From Isoetes taiwanensis (taxonomy: Eukaryota; Streptophyta; Lycopodiopsida; Isoetales; Isoetaceae), in contig JAJEKV010000030.1 in NCBI GenBank assembly GCA_021234155.1, forward strand, positions 9,990,526-10,054,525: a stretch of 64,000 nt of DNA, given 5' to 3'. The notes below the pieces were generated by a model. The model was given only the letters and a program-made list of their open reading frames with translations, was not told the origin of the DNA and searched no databases. The translations under genes were made by a program, and so were the position numbers. Of this stretch, positions 37,950-48,541 are shown piece after piece (positions within the stretch are counted from its first letter, which is position 1; every line of letters begins with the position of its first letter).

Positions 37950-39866
37950 AGCTATTCGCAGAAGACTAAAACCCTAAACCCTCTTACGTAAGAATGCCAC
38001 AACCGCATAAAACGGACGTGGCGACGAACTATTATCTAACTGGTGCTTTTATTTTGGCTCCCTATATATGGGTTCGATTCAAATGAGGTATTAGATTCGT
38101 GGATTTGCTTTTATTTTGCAAGTCGAATACCCAAAATGGGGTATTAGACTCGTAGACTCACATAACTATTGTGTATGTCGAATAACCCAAAAAATATTTT
38201 GCAAGTCGGAATATGTCGCGGTAAAAATGTCACAAGATGTGTGAAGTGAGCTCAAAACCCAATAGACTAGCCACATGTGTTAAGCAAAATTACCATAACC
38301 AATTCTTATTTTAGTAAAAAAAAGCGACTGTAATATATTCGACTTAGAAAATAGGCAAGGAAGGTATTCGACTTGCAGTTAGTTGGAATTCAATCCCAAA
38401 AGGGGAGCCAATATTTCACCCATTATCTAACAATGTTAGTACATCAATAAGTTGCCCATTAGATGTTATTCTTGAGGTTGTCTGAAAGTCAAACCCTAAG
38501 TCTAGAGGGCGTGCCGTGTGGTTGTGACATGCTGGTGGAAATGTTGGGTGCGTTCTGTTTTGAAGGCCCACATCAAGAATGGAGCTAAGACAACTTGAAT
38601 TGCGATGTTCTCACTTTTTTTTTATTTGCAGTGTCAGTGAATAGATCCATTCGTCAATTTGTGTTTGAGTTCGAGTTTGCTTTCTCTGAAGCTTTTTTAT
38701 TCCCTCGGGCTCCAACTCTCCTAGTAAGTTCCCATGATCTTTTTTTTAGCATTTTAAAGCCTACGAAAAGAATGGTTGACATTATGATTTTGTTTTGTGT
38801 ATGTATTGTATTGCTGATGCTGGCATGTGGGGTTTGGGCAGGAGTTTTGGCTTCTGTGGAAAAGCATGAATGGAGTTAGAGGCGGGATTAGAATTCGATT
38901 TTGATGAATAAACTTAGATTGGTGATTATATCAAGGAAATGGCTCTGGTGGGGCTGATCTAACCTCTGGAGGTTCGATCCCTTCAGCTTAGTAGGAAAAG
39001 TATTTCTTCATGCTTATTGCCAAGAACAGGGTTCTTCCAATTTGGATTGATTACCCGGCAAACAAAATCTGAATTTAGTAAAAAGTTTATTGCAAATTCT
39101 TCTGGCCAAAACTACATGTGCGGGTGGTTCTAGCTAGTAAACAAAATCTGAATTCGGCAAACAAAATATGTAGACAAGGGTATTTGGTGCATGGCTTCTG
39201 GCAAGGTAGAAGATGCAACAAATCTATAAAAAAAATTTGTGCCTATAGCTGTATTATAAAAAAATTGTGGTTCTATTATATTAATACTGTAATGGATATT
39301 GAGACCATTGATTTGGGCACGACTTTTCTGTGTTAAGAAAATAATGACGTTGACGAGTGGAGATTCCAAGAAGTCCAAAGGTACCTCTCATAAATTCTTT
39401 CCTTATGAAGAATCAGATTTCTTTCAGTTTTTCTCTATTTCTTGCTTTGTTCTTCGATTCTCCAAGCATCAGTTATTGGTTCTATTTTTCCCGTTTAACC
39501 ATCCATGAATTTTTTTTTTCATTTGTGCATTTTAGCCGCTTATTGATGTCTCATTGACCTATGTCTAGTCTGTTTTGAGAACTGCAGTCTGCAAGTTTCT
39601 TAGAAAACATTTTTCTCTGCACCTACGGTGCCAATTCCATGTCTCTTTTGGGCCAATTCGACTGTTGTCTCTTTCCTTAGGACTTAGATTGTGTTGTTTC
39701 TTTGCATCCTGCCCTTCCTAGCAATGTTACAGTTATCTGGCATTGAGATTTTATTGGCTTGCAATCGCCCTTGTTCCTGCCCAAGTTACTCTATTGTTTA
39801 TGGCACTATATAAGCATGAGCATCGGGTTCTCCATTATCCTTTTTATTGTAAGTGGAACTAAAATT

Positions 39867-39870
<4 letters not shown>
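37950..39870. other. Upstream of ATIC; no gene recognised
   Basis: Would hold the ATIC promoter. At 38,090-38,230 a 'gcaagtcgaatacccaaaa' phrase recurs with 'tgtcgaataacccaaaa', resembling an inserted repeat. Open frames (at most 94 codons) look random. Confidence 0.4.
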
Positions 39871-40025
<155 letters not shown>

Positions 40026-40353
40026 TGGCCACATGCTTGCCAAAATACCCGTCTCTCGTCCTATACGACTCCTCTCAGAATTGTACGTATTTTTCTGGGA
40101 GAAGAGGAGAGAAAGCTGTCTCTCGAGGTCTAACAGCGTCCGTTAGGCCTCAATTTTTTGTTTCCCGCCGGAGAACAACTCCATCGAATCATTCCGGTAG
40201 GTCAAGTTTTTGTGGGATAATTCCCCTCCAATTTTGAATCGGCCTCCAAAATATGGGATATTTCTTCCCCTGTTCCTGCTGGTAGGTAAGCTTTGTGGGC
40301 GATTTCGTTTGCTGTGTTCTTTGCATAGGGTTCCATTTCCCGGCCGTTCTATC

Positions 40354-41631
40354 ATGGATCCAGTGATTCTCAGAATGATTGCCATGTTGTTGCGTGCTCT
40401 TACAATCGGATTCGCATTCCAAAGGTTCTATTTGCAGCTTCTTGAGCTAAACGAGCTTGAAGACCCAATGAATCTATTCGATGACGATGACTTGCAAGAA
40501 AATAACAGTCTGTACTTCTGTGCTGCCTCATCTTTGATGCTAGCTGGATCATGCCGGGTTAGAAGGCCACCTAGAAGATTTTGGATTGCTCCAAGACAAA
40601 GAACACAGTGGGATAATATAGATAACCACGCATGGAATTGTATAGCTTATTTTAAAGATGATATGTGGCATCAATTTTACAGAATGAAGAGGGCCAGCTT
40701 TGAGAGACTAGTCGGGCTTGTTGTCCCCTATTTGATTAGGCCAGGGGTTAAGGTTAGGCCCCCTGTTGATCCCAGGAAGGCTGTTGCCATGGTTCTTTAC
40801 TTTCTGGCACATGGTGACATGCCTTTGCATGTGGGTCAGAGATTCTATGTTGGAAAAGCTACAGTGCAGAAATATACTAAGAAAATTACACTAGTGTTGG
40901 CTTCGAAGACAATGCTTTACAAAAGGTTTGTAGCCATGCCTTCTGGAGCAAGACTAACTCAATGGATAAAAGAATTCCATGATGCAACAGGATTGCCAAA
41001 TGTGTATGGTGTTGTTGACGGGTCCCATATCTTTTTATGGAGGAAACCCAAGAAGAGTGACAAAGGTGATGACTATTACAGTCAACACAAAAGGCACTCA
41101 TGTCTTTTGCAAGGTATTGTCACACACAGCAGGTTGTTTATAAATGTCTGTGTTACAAGAACTGGATCAGTCCATGACTCAAATCAGTTCAAGAAGAGTT
41201 CCATATACAGCAAAATTGCATCCAAACTAATCTTGAAAGAATCAGTTGTAACCTTGAGTGGCAGAAAATTGAAGAAAGGTCAACCCACTGAAGACCAAAT
41301 CCAGGTTAACATTCCTCCACTTTTGCTTGGTGATTCTGCCTATGCTGCCAGACCCTTCCTTTTGAAAGTTTTTCCACAGAATCATGGACCTTATGGCAAG
41401 TTTAATAAAAGGATTTGCAGGGGTAGAGTCTGTGTGGAAAATGGGTTCGTGATTGTGAAAGAGAAATTTAATTCTCAAACATCCGCTCGTGCATGTTGGC
41501 AAGGCCTCCAAGATTATACATGCCGCTTGTGTGCTTTGGAACTTCAGATTATGGAAGACATGGGATGGGACATGCCGCTAATCGAAGAAGAGCCTCGATC
41601 CAGCTTTTATTACTATGAGATCAAGCTATGA
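40354..41631 (+). CDS. PIF/Harbinger transposase, intact
   Basis: DDE_Tnp_4 family nuclease that cuts and re-inserts the element. I chose the ATG at 40,354 (MDPVILRMIAMLL, 425 aa) because Harbinger-2 starts with the same words (MDPVILGMIAMLL). The frame is open upstream to 40,210 (473 aa), but that part lies in the untranslated leader of the relative. In the 425-aa numbering: helix-turn-helix-like N-terminal region about 100-190, first catalytic Asp in 'VVDGSH' (222), 'SVHDSNQF' (Asp 275), 'LLGDSAY' (Asp 327), and Glu in 'VENGF' (362). All acidic residues expected of the family are present and there is no stop or frameshift, so it may still be active. Confidence 0.9.
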   Translation: MDPVILRMIAMLLRALTIGFAFQRFYLQLLELNELEDPMNLFDDDDLQENNSLYFCAASSLMLAGSCRVRRPPRRFWIAPRQRTQWDNIDNHAWNCIAYFKDDMWHQFYRMKRASFERLVGLVVPYLIRPGVKVRPPVDPRKAVAMVLYFLAHGDMPLHVGQRFYVGKATVQKYTKKITLVLASKTMLYKRFVAMPSGARLTQWIKEFHDATGLPNVYGVVDGSHIFLWRKPKKSDKGDDYYSQHKRHSCLLQGIVTHSRLFINVCVTRTGSVHDSNQFKKSSIYSKIASKLILKESVVTLSGRKLKKGQPTEDQIQVNIPPLLLGDSAYAARPFLLKVFPQNHGPYGKFNKRICRGRVCVENGFVIVKEKFNSQTSARACWQGLQDYTCRLCALELQIMEDMGWDMPLIEEEPRSSFYYYEIKL

Positions 41632-42093
41632 ACGTAAGTCTAAAGAAACAAGGAGATCGGGATGAGGCATGTGTTGTTTGAGAACTTGATGGGCATGTGT
41701 CTTTGTAACATTTGATGATTCTGTCAGCAAACTTCTTTCATAATTTGTTATTTCTTTATTGTTCTCGAATATTATTGATTTCATCTTATTTGGACCTGTA
41801 ATAAGTCATCAATACAAACACCACTATTCTGCTAGAATAACTGAGGGGCCAAAATAGAAATTTTATTCAAAATAAAATACTAGCATAACCGAAGTTTACG
41901 CGGCATACAAATGAAATCGCCACATTTATCGGGCTTTGTCTTTTAAGATCCTAAAAAAAAGCTTAAACTTGATACATAGTCCTCAACGCTCTATGATCTG
42001 CAGTAACAGACACAATCAGAAAGTGAAGACAAAACATACATAAAACATAGAAAGTGAAGGTAAAACGATATTGTATTCAAACCCTGTCATATT

Positions 42094-42183
42094 TCATGTC
42101 TTCCTTGGTGCCATTTTCTCAATGCGAGGAGGCACAAAGGGTTTGCTACTTGATGGTAGAGCAGATCTGGCTGCCTTAGACAT
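42094..42183 (-). pseudogene. Remnant of the Harbinger Myb-like ORF (29 codons)
   Basis: The - strand reading 'MSKAARSALPSSSKPFVPPR' continuing 'IEKMAPRKT' and a stop aligns with the start of the Myb-like ORF of Harbinger-2 ('MTKATRSSLPNAKKPFVSPR', 'IEKLASRKT'). The rest, including the Trp-rich DNA-binding region, is gone. Convergent orientation to the transposase is the same in both copies. Confidence 0.8.
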
Positions 42184-42221
42184 TTGAGTCTATAGAAATC
42201 AAGCTAATCAATCCAGAAACA

Positions 42222-42551
42222 ATACCTGCCAGGATAGAATTTGAAAACAGAACAATGTAAGATCGAATTCAAATGAATTAACAAGGATTGAAAGGGCTGA
42301 GAAATACCTCTAGGCCGGAAATCAATAGCGCGGATGGAAGAATTAGGAGGAATTCAAGGAATTGCGCGGTGTTGAAGACCAAGAAACAGGGGAAAATGGC
42401 GCCTCGAAATTTCGATGAGGGAAAGTTCTCAGTCATGAAATTCATGCGACATAATTTTAGGGGGTTGTTAAGTTAGTGGCTAATGGAAACGCCCCTAACG
42501 GCTGTTAGGGGCGAATCATCTCTCAAGGTGAGAGTTGAGTTTTCCCACTCT
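42222..42551 (+). repeat. 330-bp direct repeat flanking the copia element, left copy
   Basis: Ends exactly at the left LTR. The right copy (46,432-46,761) begins exactly at the end of the right LTR. The two copies align without gaps and differ at about 12 positions by my count. Both are Harbinger 3' sequence. Confidence 0.9.
42490..42513. repeat. Harbinger 3' subterminal hairpin
   Basis: CGCCCCTAAC and GTTAGGGGCG face each other with a 4-base loop. The same hairpin recurs at 46,700-46,723 and, slightly changed, at 48,819-48,842, always in the 3' subterminal region. Confidence 0.8.
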
Positions 42552-43155
42552 TGTTAAAAATGATGATCATTGCATAATTCAAGCAAGGGGAGTTTACTCA
42601 GAATGTGAAACTTGTACAGAATATGCAGAGATTGTTTTATTTAAGGTGCAATGGTTGAGTTGCAATAGTTGGCATGGTTCTATTGGTTGGTTAAGGTTTT
42701 GAGTTAAAATGTTGCATGGTTCACGAAAGGGCATTATTACTATTATATTTTATGAGGATGAGAAAGTTTGGATGCAAGATATATTTAAAATTGGAAACTA
42801 CCGTAGATAGACGACCGAGCTATGATCGTGGTTGCATAACCGTCGGAGACCTGCTTAAATTAACGAATTGAATAAACAGAAGTATATACAGAGTGAGGAT
42901 CTGGTTGATCGGCTGGGTTGAACTGCAACCTAATTTACCTTAGTCGTGGAAGAAATGCTCGACCATTCAATTGCTATAGTACAAGGATATTTTGTAATCT
43001 CAATGGTTGAATTGGTTTAATGACATTGTTTATTTGAATATCATATAGCCTGGAGGTTATTAAGACAATTGAAAGGTGAAGTTAAGTTCAATATATCTCA
43101 TTGATATTTTGAAAGTATATTGTATTTGGGATTGAATTCGACTCTAATACTAACA
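42552..43155 (+). repeat. Copia 5' LTR
   Basis: Begins TGTTAAAAATGATGATC and ends CTAATACTAACA, with TG..CA ends. It is near-identical to 45,827-46,431 and should carry the element's promoter. Confidence 0.92.
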
Positions 43156-43157
43156 TC

Positions 43158-43169
43158 TAGTATCAGAGC
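43158..43169 (+). promoter_or_regulatory. Copia primer binding site
   Basis: TAGTATCAGAGC, three bases after the LTR, differs at one base from the usual TGGTATCAGAGC complementary to initiator-Met tRNA. Confidence 0.8.
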
Positions 43170-43202
43170 TCAGGTTGTGATTATTTGTGAAGCATAGACA
43201 GG

Positions 43203-44129
43203 ATGTCTAGTCGGTTTGGAGCTAGTTTGTTGAGCAGCATTGATGTTTATAAGGGTGGACCTGGTTTTCAAGTCTGGAAGGATGCTATTCAGCATATTCT
43301 AGAGGTTGAGGAGCTTTGGGATTTGATAAATCCACAGCATGAGAATGTGGTTCAAACCAATTCTGCTGAGAGTACAGTTGCAAGGCCTGCTACAAGATCT
43401 TCAAGTTCACAGAAAGAAGCAAGTGTTGAAGAAGTTTCATCCCCTGCAACTCCTGGAACAAAATCTGGCAGATCTGAGTATGCAAGGATCAAGGAGGCAC
43501 AGGGCATTATCTCATCAAAGGTCAGTTCTACCATAAGATTAAAGTTAAGAAATAAGAGTCCAAAGGAGATGTGGTCTTATTTACTCAAACACTTTGAGGA
43601 AAAAACCTCGTCTCAAATTGATTTGCTTGATAATGAGTTGAGGAATCTTAAACTGCTTGAAGGAGATGATGTTTCTGAGTTCTTCAACAAGTTTGACAAC
43701 ATTGTAGGAGATCTGGGAGGTGCTGGAGTTGATCTCACTGAAAGGTATCAAGTTCTTGCTATTGCTAGAGCTGTAATAGAAAATGAACAACTTGGACTGT
43801 TTATAAGGAATGTTGCTAAAAGCAGAGATGAGGCAGAAAGCATCATCAGGACTGAAATAGAACAGAAGAAAGTACAAAGGGGCAATGAGGAAGATTCAGC
43901 TGAGACTTTGTATGCAGGCAGGAAAGGAAAATTTGTGGCAGAAAAAGGTACTTGTTTTTATTGCCATGAGGCTGGGCATTATAAGAATAATTGCCCTAAA
44001 CTGTTGAAAGGGAAAAAAGGGAATTTTAGATGCTATACTTGTGGTGGGAGAGGGCATCTTGCTGCTAAGTGTCCTACCCCTAAGGATTTTGGAAAAGGAA
44101 AAGGAAATTCTAGTAGAGGAGGAAAATAA
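43203..44129 (+). CDS. Copia Gag
   Basis: 308-residue Gag that would form the particle packaging element RNA. N-terminus 'MSSRFGASLLSSIDVYKG', central UBN2-like gag region with 'SPKEMWSYLLKHFEE' and 'VAKSRDEAESI', then two CCHC zinc knuckles 'CFYCHEAGHYKNNC' and 'CYTCGGRGHLAAKC'. In most copia elements Gag and Pol are one ORF. Here a stop follows the knuckles and pol is in another frame 35 bases on, so the polyprotein is broken. The start is supported by homology to the - strand copy at 30,280. Confidence 0.9.
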   Translation: MSSRFGASLLSSIDVYKGGPGFQVWKDAIQHILEVEELWDLINPQHENVVQTNSAESTVARPATRSSSSQKEASVEEVSSPATPGTKSGRSEYARIKEAQGIISSKVSSTIRLKLRNKSPKEMWSYLLKHFEEKTSSQIDLLDNELRNLKLLEGDDVSEFFNKFDNIVGDLGGAGVDLTERYQVLAIARAVIENEQLGLFIRNVAKSRDEAESIIRTEIEQKKVQRGNEEDSAETLYAGRKGKFVAEKGTCFYCHEAGHYKNNCPKLLKGKKGNFRCYTCGGRGHLAAKCPTPKDFGKGKGNSSRGGK

Positions 44130-44164
44130 AGTACAAAGGAGGAAACAGGTCTACTGGAACCTAT

Positions 44165-45613
44165 TTGACCAAAGAACAGGAAGACAAAAATAAAGACAAC
44201 TCTGATGATGAAGATGAGGTATATGGTCAATTTGCAATTCTTGAAAGAAGAGAAAATGCTAATAGAACTTGTAATCCTCTTGTAGTTGATAGTGGAGCTG
44301 AAAGATCAGTAGTCCAAACTACTGATGTGCTTAAAAAAATTACAAACACATGCACAAAGAGTGTGCAAGTTGGAAATGGAGCTCTTCAGGCTATTGAAGG
44401 AAGGGGTTTGCTGCAATTGTTTGATTTGGATGGAAATGTAGTGGATATAGAAAATGTTTTGTGTGTACCTGGAATTATCAAGAACTTGATTTCAGTTAGT
44501 CAGCTTGTAGACTTAGGGTACAGAGTCAATTTTGACTCCAAAGCATGTAACATCTTTTTTGATAATGAAAAGAAGTTTGAAGCAAAACGTGTGGGGAATC
44601 TTTTCCAAATGGATAATATTGTTTGCAATGAAGTCAATGCTCTTGAGGTCTCTGATTTTGAATTGTGGCACAACAGATTAGCACATACTCACAGCAATAA
44701 TCTCAAATTACTGATAAAGAAAGGATGGATCAAAAGTAACAATGTTGAATCAGGGAATTACTTGTGTGAGGGATGCATGCTTGGGAAATTAAACAGGTTG
44801 CCTTTTAGGAGATCAAAAACAAGAGCTACAGAAGTGCTGGAACTTGTGCATACAGACCTATGTGGCCCCCTAAACGTGAGGAGCAGAAGTAATAACAGGT
44901 ACTTTATTTCATTCATTGATGATTTCTCCAGAAAATGTAAGTGTTATTGTTTGAAAAGAAAATCTCAAGCTCTCAGTGCATTTAAACATTATGTTGCTGA
45001 AATGGAGAGACAAACAGGGAACAAACTCAAATGTGTAAGGTCAGATAGAGGAGGGGAGTATTTGTCTTCTCAGTTCAGGAGCTTTTGCATTGCAAAAGGA
45101 ATAAGAAGGCAACTAACTTGTAGATATACTCCTCAGCAAAACGGGGTGGCAGAGAGGAGGAACAGAACCTTGTTGGATGCAGTAAGGTCCATGATTAAGA
45201 GCAGTGGTTTACCAAATTTCCTCTGGGATGAAGCTTTGCAAACAGCCACCATGATTCATAACAAGCTGCCAACTTCTAGTTTAAAAGGGGAAATTCCAGA
45301 CCTGATATGGTCAAAAGAAAAAGTGGACTTGAACTATGATTATTTAAAAGCTTATGGATGTTTGGTATACAGTCACATACCTAAAGAATTGAGAAGAAAA
45401 CTAGATGATAAAGCTGAAGCTGGATTTCTTGTTGGTTATGATCAAGAGAGCAAAGGGTATAGGATTTATATCCCTGATTCTAAAAACAAGAATAAAGGAG
45501 CAGAGATGTGGTTTTCAATGAGGAAGTACTCTATAAACATAGAGCCAATAAGAAGTGCTTTAAGCAACCAAAGGAGAAAAATGAAACCAAAAGGATGGAA
45601 CCTCGAAGTCTAG
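44165..45613 (+). pseudogene. Copia Pol, protease and integrase only
   Basis: 482-codon frame. Protease active site 'VDSGAERSV' near residue 41; GAG-pre-integrase with the zinc-binding 'WHNRLAH' and 'CEGC'; integrase core with the three acidic residues in 'HTDLCGP', 'RSDRGGEY' and 'GVAERRNRT'; C-terminal 'KAYGCLVYSHIPKELRRKL' and 'GFLVGYDQESKGYRIY'. After 'EMWFSMRKYSIN' the normal course into reverse transcriptase is lost and the frame ends. Further reading in another frame (to 45,852) is charged, repetitive linker that runs into the LTR. Such an element could integrate cDNA but not make it. Confidence 0.88.
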
Positions 45614-45826
45614 ATCCGACATTGACTCTGATAATGAAAATGAAAGTGAAGAAAGAAATAAGGATGGAAATGGTGAAACTCACAGAGAAGCAGATCAGAT
45701 TGCTTCTGAAATTGAAAGGGAAGTTAGATCAGACCAGATTGCTCCTGAAATTGAAAAGGAAGATAGACCAATGGAAAAGAAAAGAAAAAACCCAAGCACA
45801 AAAACTAGTTGAAGAAGCAAACATTG

Positions 45827-46431
45827 TGTTAAAAATGATGATCATTGCATAATTCAAGTAAGGGGAGTTTACTCAGAATGTGAAACTTGTACAGAATATG
45901 CAGAGATTGTTTTATTTAAGATGCAATGGTTGAGTTGTAATAGTTGACATGGTTCTATTGGTTGGTTAAGGTTTTGAGTTAAAATGTTGCATCGTTCACG
46001 AAAGGGCATTATTACTATTATATTTTATGAGGATGAAAAAGTTTGGAGGCAAGATATATTTAAAATTGGAAACTACTATAGATAGACGACCGAGCTATGA
46101 TCGTGGTTGCATAACCGTCGGAGACCTGCTTAAATTAACGAATTGAATAAACAGAAGTATATACAGAGTGAGGATCTGGTTGATCGGCTGGGTTGAGCTG
46201 CAACCTAATTTACCTTAGTCGTGGAAGAAATGCTCAACCATTCAATTGCTACAGTGCAAGGATATTTTGTAATCTCAATGGTTGAATTGGTTTAATGACC
46301 ATTGTTTATTTGAATATCATATAGCCTGGAGGTTATTAAGACAATTGAAAGGTGAAGTTAAGTTCAATATATCTCATTGATATTTTGAAAGTATATTGTA
46401 TTTGGGATTGAATTCGACTCTAATACTAACA
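45827..46431 (+). repeat. Copia 3' LTR
   Basis: Starts TGTTAAAA after a purine-rich stretch (45,770-45,795) and ends TAACA at 46,431, directly followed by the second copy of the Harbinger flank. Confidence 0.92.
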
Positions 46432-46761
46432 ATATCTGCCGGGCTAGAATTTGAAAACAGAACAATGTAAGATCGAATTCAAATGAATTAACAAGGATTG
46501 AAAGGGCTGAGAAATACCTCTAGGCCGGAAATCAATAGCGCGGATGGAAAAATTAGGGGGAATTCAAGGAATTACGCGGTGTTGAAGACCAAGAAACAGG
46601 GGAAAATTGCGCCCCGAAATTTCGATGAGGGAAAGTTTTCAATCATGAAATTCAGGCGACATAATTTTAAGGGGTTGTTAAGTTAGTGGCTAATGGAAAC
46701 GCCCCTAACCGCTGTTAGGGGCGAATCATCTCTCAAGGTGAGAGTTGAGTTTTCCCACTCT
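46432..46761 (+). repeat. 330-bp direct repeat flanking the copia element, right copy
   Basis: Colinear with 42,222-42,551, then continues past it into the Harbinger right end ('cacccatctctcattatctc'). It therefore holds the true 3' continuation of the element. Confidence 0.9.
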
Positions 46762-46829
46762 CACCCATCTCTCATTATCTCTCACCTCTCGTATTCTCTC
46801 TCACCTTCTCTAAGTCAGCATGTGGCCAA

Positions 46830-46833
<4 letters not shown>

Positions 46834-46869
<36 letters not shown>
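46834..46869 (+). repeat. (TC)n microsatellite between Harbinger-1 and SINE
   Basis: About 18 TC repeats directly after the Harbinger right end and before the SINE head. Confidence 0.95.
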
Positions 46870-46872
<3 letters not shown>

Positions 46873-47052
46873 TTGGTCGTGTGGTTAGTCCACTCGTCTA
46901 GCACATTGAGGTCTCGTGTTCGAACCTCACTAGGATCTTGGCATCCTAGGACCTTTGGCCCCTGGTATCCTTGTAGGGGGCGGTGCTCCTTGAAGAGGGA
47001 GCGTCGTATGTCCTACAGGATGCTGGCTTGTGCTACGACGTAAAAAATACAT
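46870..47052 (+). mobile_element. tRNA-derived SINE inserted in TC microsatellite
   Basis: The head reads like a tRNA gene: an A-box-like TGGTCGTGTGG at 46,874-46,884, and a B-box-like GTTCGAACC at 46,918-46,926, 33 bases on. A tRNA-unrelated body follows, then a tail 'CTACGACGTAAAAAATAC' ending in (TC)n. The tail matches the 3' end of the LINE at 54,908-54,926 ('CTACAGACGTAATAAATAC') at 17 of 19 positions with one gap. The unit is bounded by TC tracts on both sides. It is too long and unpaired at its 3' half to be a functional tRNA. RNA polymerase III would transcribe it from the internal boxes. Confidence 0.7.
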
Positions 47053-47073
47053 CTCTCTCTCTCTCTCTCTCTC
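47053..47073 (+). repeat. (TC)n microsatellite between SINE and Harbinger-2
   Basis: About ten TC units. The Harbinger-2 terminal repeat starts three to four bases later. Confidence 0.95.
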
Positions 47074-47425
47074 AGGTCGGCCACATGCTTGAAATTTTTT
47101 TGTCTCTCGTCGTATACGGCGAGAGACAAAAATTATACAGTATAGCTCGAGAGAAGATCAGAGATGAGCTTCTCTCGAGCCTTAACAGCGGCCATTTCGA
47201 GCAGTTTTCTACCTGCCCGCCGTATTTTTTCCCTCCAATTCGATTCCGGCTGGCCATCCCATATGGGACAATTCGTTCTTCATTCAATCTTCAAAATGAA
47301 TGATATGGGATATTTCGAGATCGCCCACACATATTTCCTGCGTCCTATTTCAAGCTGATTTTTGTAAAAAATCCGTTCCTTACGCTATTGAGGTTGGAAA
47401 TCATCACTGACAGCGGCATTCAAGC

Positions 47426-47790
47426 ATGGATCCGGTCATTTTAGGTATGATTGCAATGCTTCTTAGTAGGTTTGGCAATGCAAAATTTTGCTTGGACCTC
47501 ATCCAAGAAAACGAGCTCGAGGATCTTATGGCAATAGTGGATGAAGAAGATTTTCAAGAAGACAGCACTAGATTTCCATGTGCATCTTCCATCTTACTCT
47601 TGGCTGCAACATCTCAGAAGACCACCGAGAAGATTCTGGGTTTGTCCGAGACAAACCACTCAATGGGATAACATTGATAATCATGCTTGGAATTGCCTTC
47701 CCTCATTAGAAGATCATATGTGGCATCAGTTTTACAGAATGAAGAGAGGGTCATTTGAGAAACTAGTTGGTCATTTGAGAAACTCGATTT
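47426..47790 (+). pseudogene. Harbinger-2 transposase, truncated
   Basis: Starts 'MDPVILGMIAMLLSRFGNA', aligns with the intact transposase to 'MKRGSFEKLVG' (about residue 120), with one frame change near 47,610. It then leaves homology directly next to the end of the convergent Myb-like ORF. The catalytic domain is gone, so it cannot cut DNA. Confidence 0.85.
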
Positions 47791-48541
47791 TTTATCCTGA
47801 GCACTTGAATTATCTTTGATACCATTCCTTCATTTGCAACAGGGATGATAGGGTTATCATCTGCAATGTTTATGAATTCTTCTTCCACAAAAGATGCATT
47901 TGTTCCAATTGTCTCGTAGAAGGCATTAGACATGAATGTGTTTTGGAACATACCAGCATCCTCAAACGCTTCGGCCCCAAATTCCCCATCATCTCCTGCA
48001 CATGGAATGTCCCTTTCATTTGTCACACCATGTTTAATATCTTCCATAGCTTCAAACCATGGCCAACTAGATGGCTCAGAGCCTGTTCTTTCGGATGCTT
48101 CTTTCTCATCCCTGAATTTTATTGCAATTTATCCCATTTGTTTCTTAACTGTCTCAAGTCTTCAAGGCCATGAACTGTGGGTTGCAATTTCACCATAATC
48201 TCTCTCCATTGGCTCGAAGAAAGATTGATACTTCCATTATTGTGCACCTTGTACTCCTTCATCAAAGCAAGCATGGTAGAGATTGCATTATCCGACCAAT
48301 CTACAGGAGTTTTCCTTTTCTTGACCCGGTTAAGAGCAATAGAACTGCTTTCGTGCACAACCAAGGCTAAATCATTGGGGAGGGGTTCATATTGGACCTC
48401 AAGTAATCCATCTTCTGGCTGATCCCTTTGGAAAACTGATCCAATCATCCTCTTCGTTTTTCTTGAAGCCAATTTCTCGATCCTAGGGGAAACAAAAGGC
48501 TTCTTAGCATTCGGCAAAGAGGATCTGGTTGCCTTCGTCAT
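47763..48541 (-). pseudogene. Harbinger Myb/SANT-like DNA-binding protein, one frameshift
   Basis: The ORF pairs with the transposase in PIF/Harbinger elements, where it binds the ends and helps import. I chose ATG 48,541 ('MTKATRSSLPNAKKPFVSPR') because Harbinger-1 has the same start. The trihelix/Myb-like region 'VDWSDNAISTMLALMKEY' ... 'SSQWREIMVKLQPTVHG' ... 'LRQLRNKWDKLQ' has the spaced Trp residues expected. A single frame change near 48,120 leads into an acidic C-terminal part ('NIADDNPIIPVANEGMVSK') ending at 47,763. Otherwise it is open for about 260 codons. Confidence 0.75.

Larger units (their letters stand above)
42552..46431 (+). mobile_element. Ty1/copia retrotransposon with two LTRs, RT and RNase H deleted
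   Basis: LTRs at 42,552-43,155 (604 bp) and 45,827-46,431 (605 bp) start TGTTAAAA and end ...TAACA. They differ by about 13 substitutions and one indel by my count. A PBS follows the first LTR. The internal region has gag and a pol ORF that ends after integrase. Only about 210 bases separate the pol stop from the second LTR, so RT and RNase H are absent. No short target-site duplication is present (ACTCT on the left, ATATC on the right). Confidence 0.92.

Noticed and set aside
40210-40353. Upstream 48-codon extension of the Harbinger transposase
   Set aside because: Harbinger-2 begins at the equivalent of 40,354. The upstream part is not conserved as protein.
45508-45852. Separate 114-codon gene at the end of the copia
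   Set aside because: It overlaps the pol frame, is Lys-rich low complexity, and runs into the 3' LTR. It is a frame-shifted linker of pol.
46870-46945. Functional tRNA gene
   Set aside because: Only the A- and B-box-like promoter motifs are tRNA-like. I cannot fold acceptor and anticodon stems, and the unit continues about 110 bases with a LINE-like tail.
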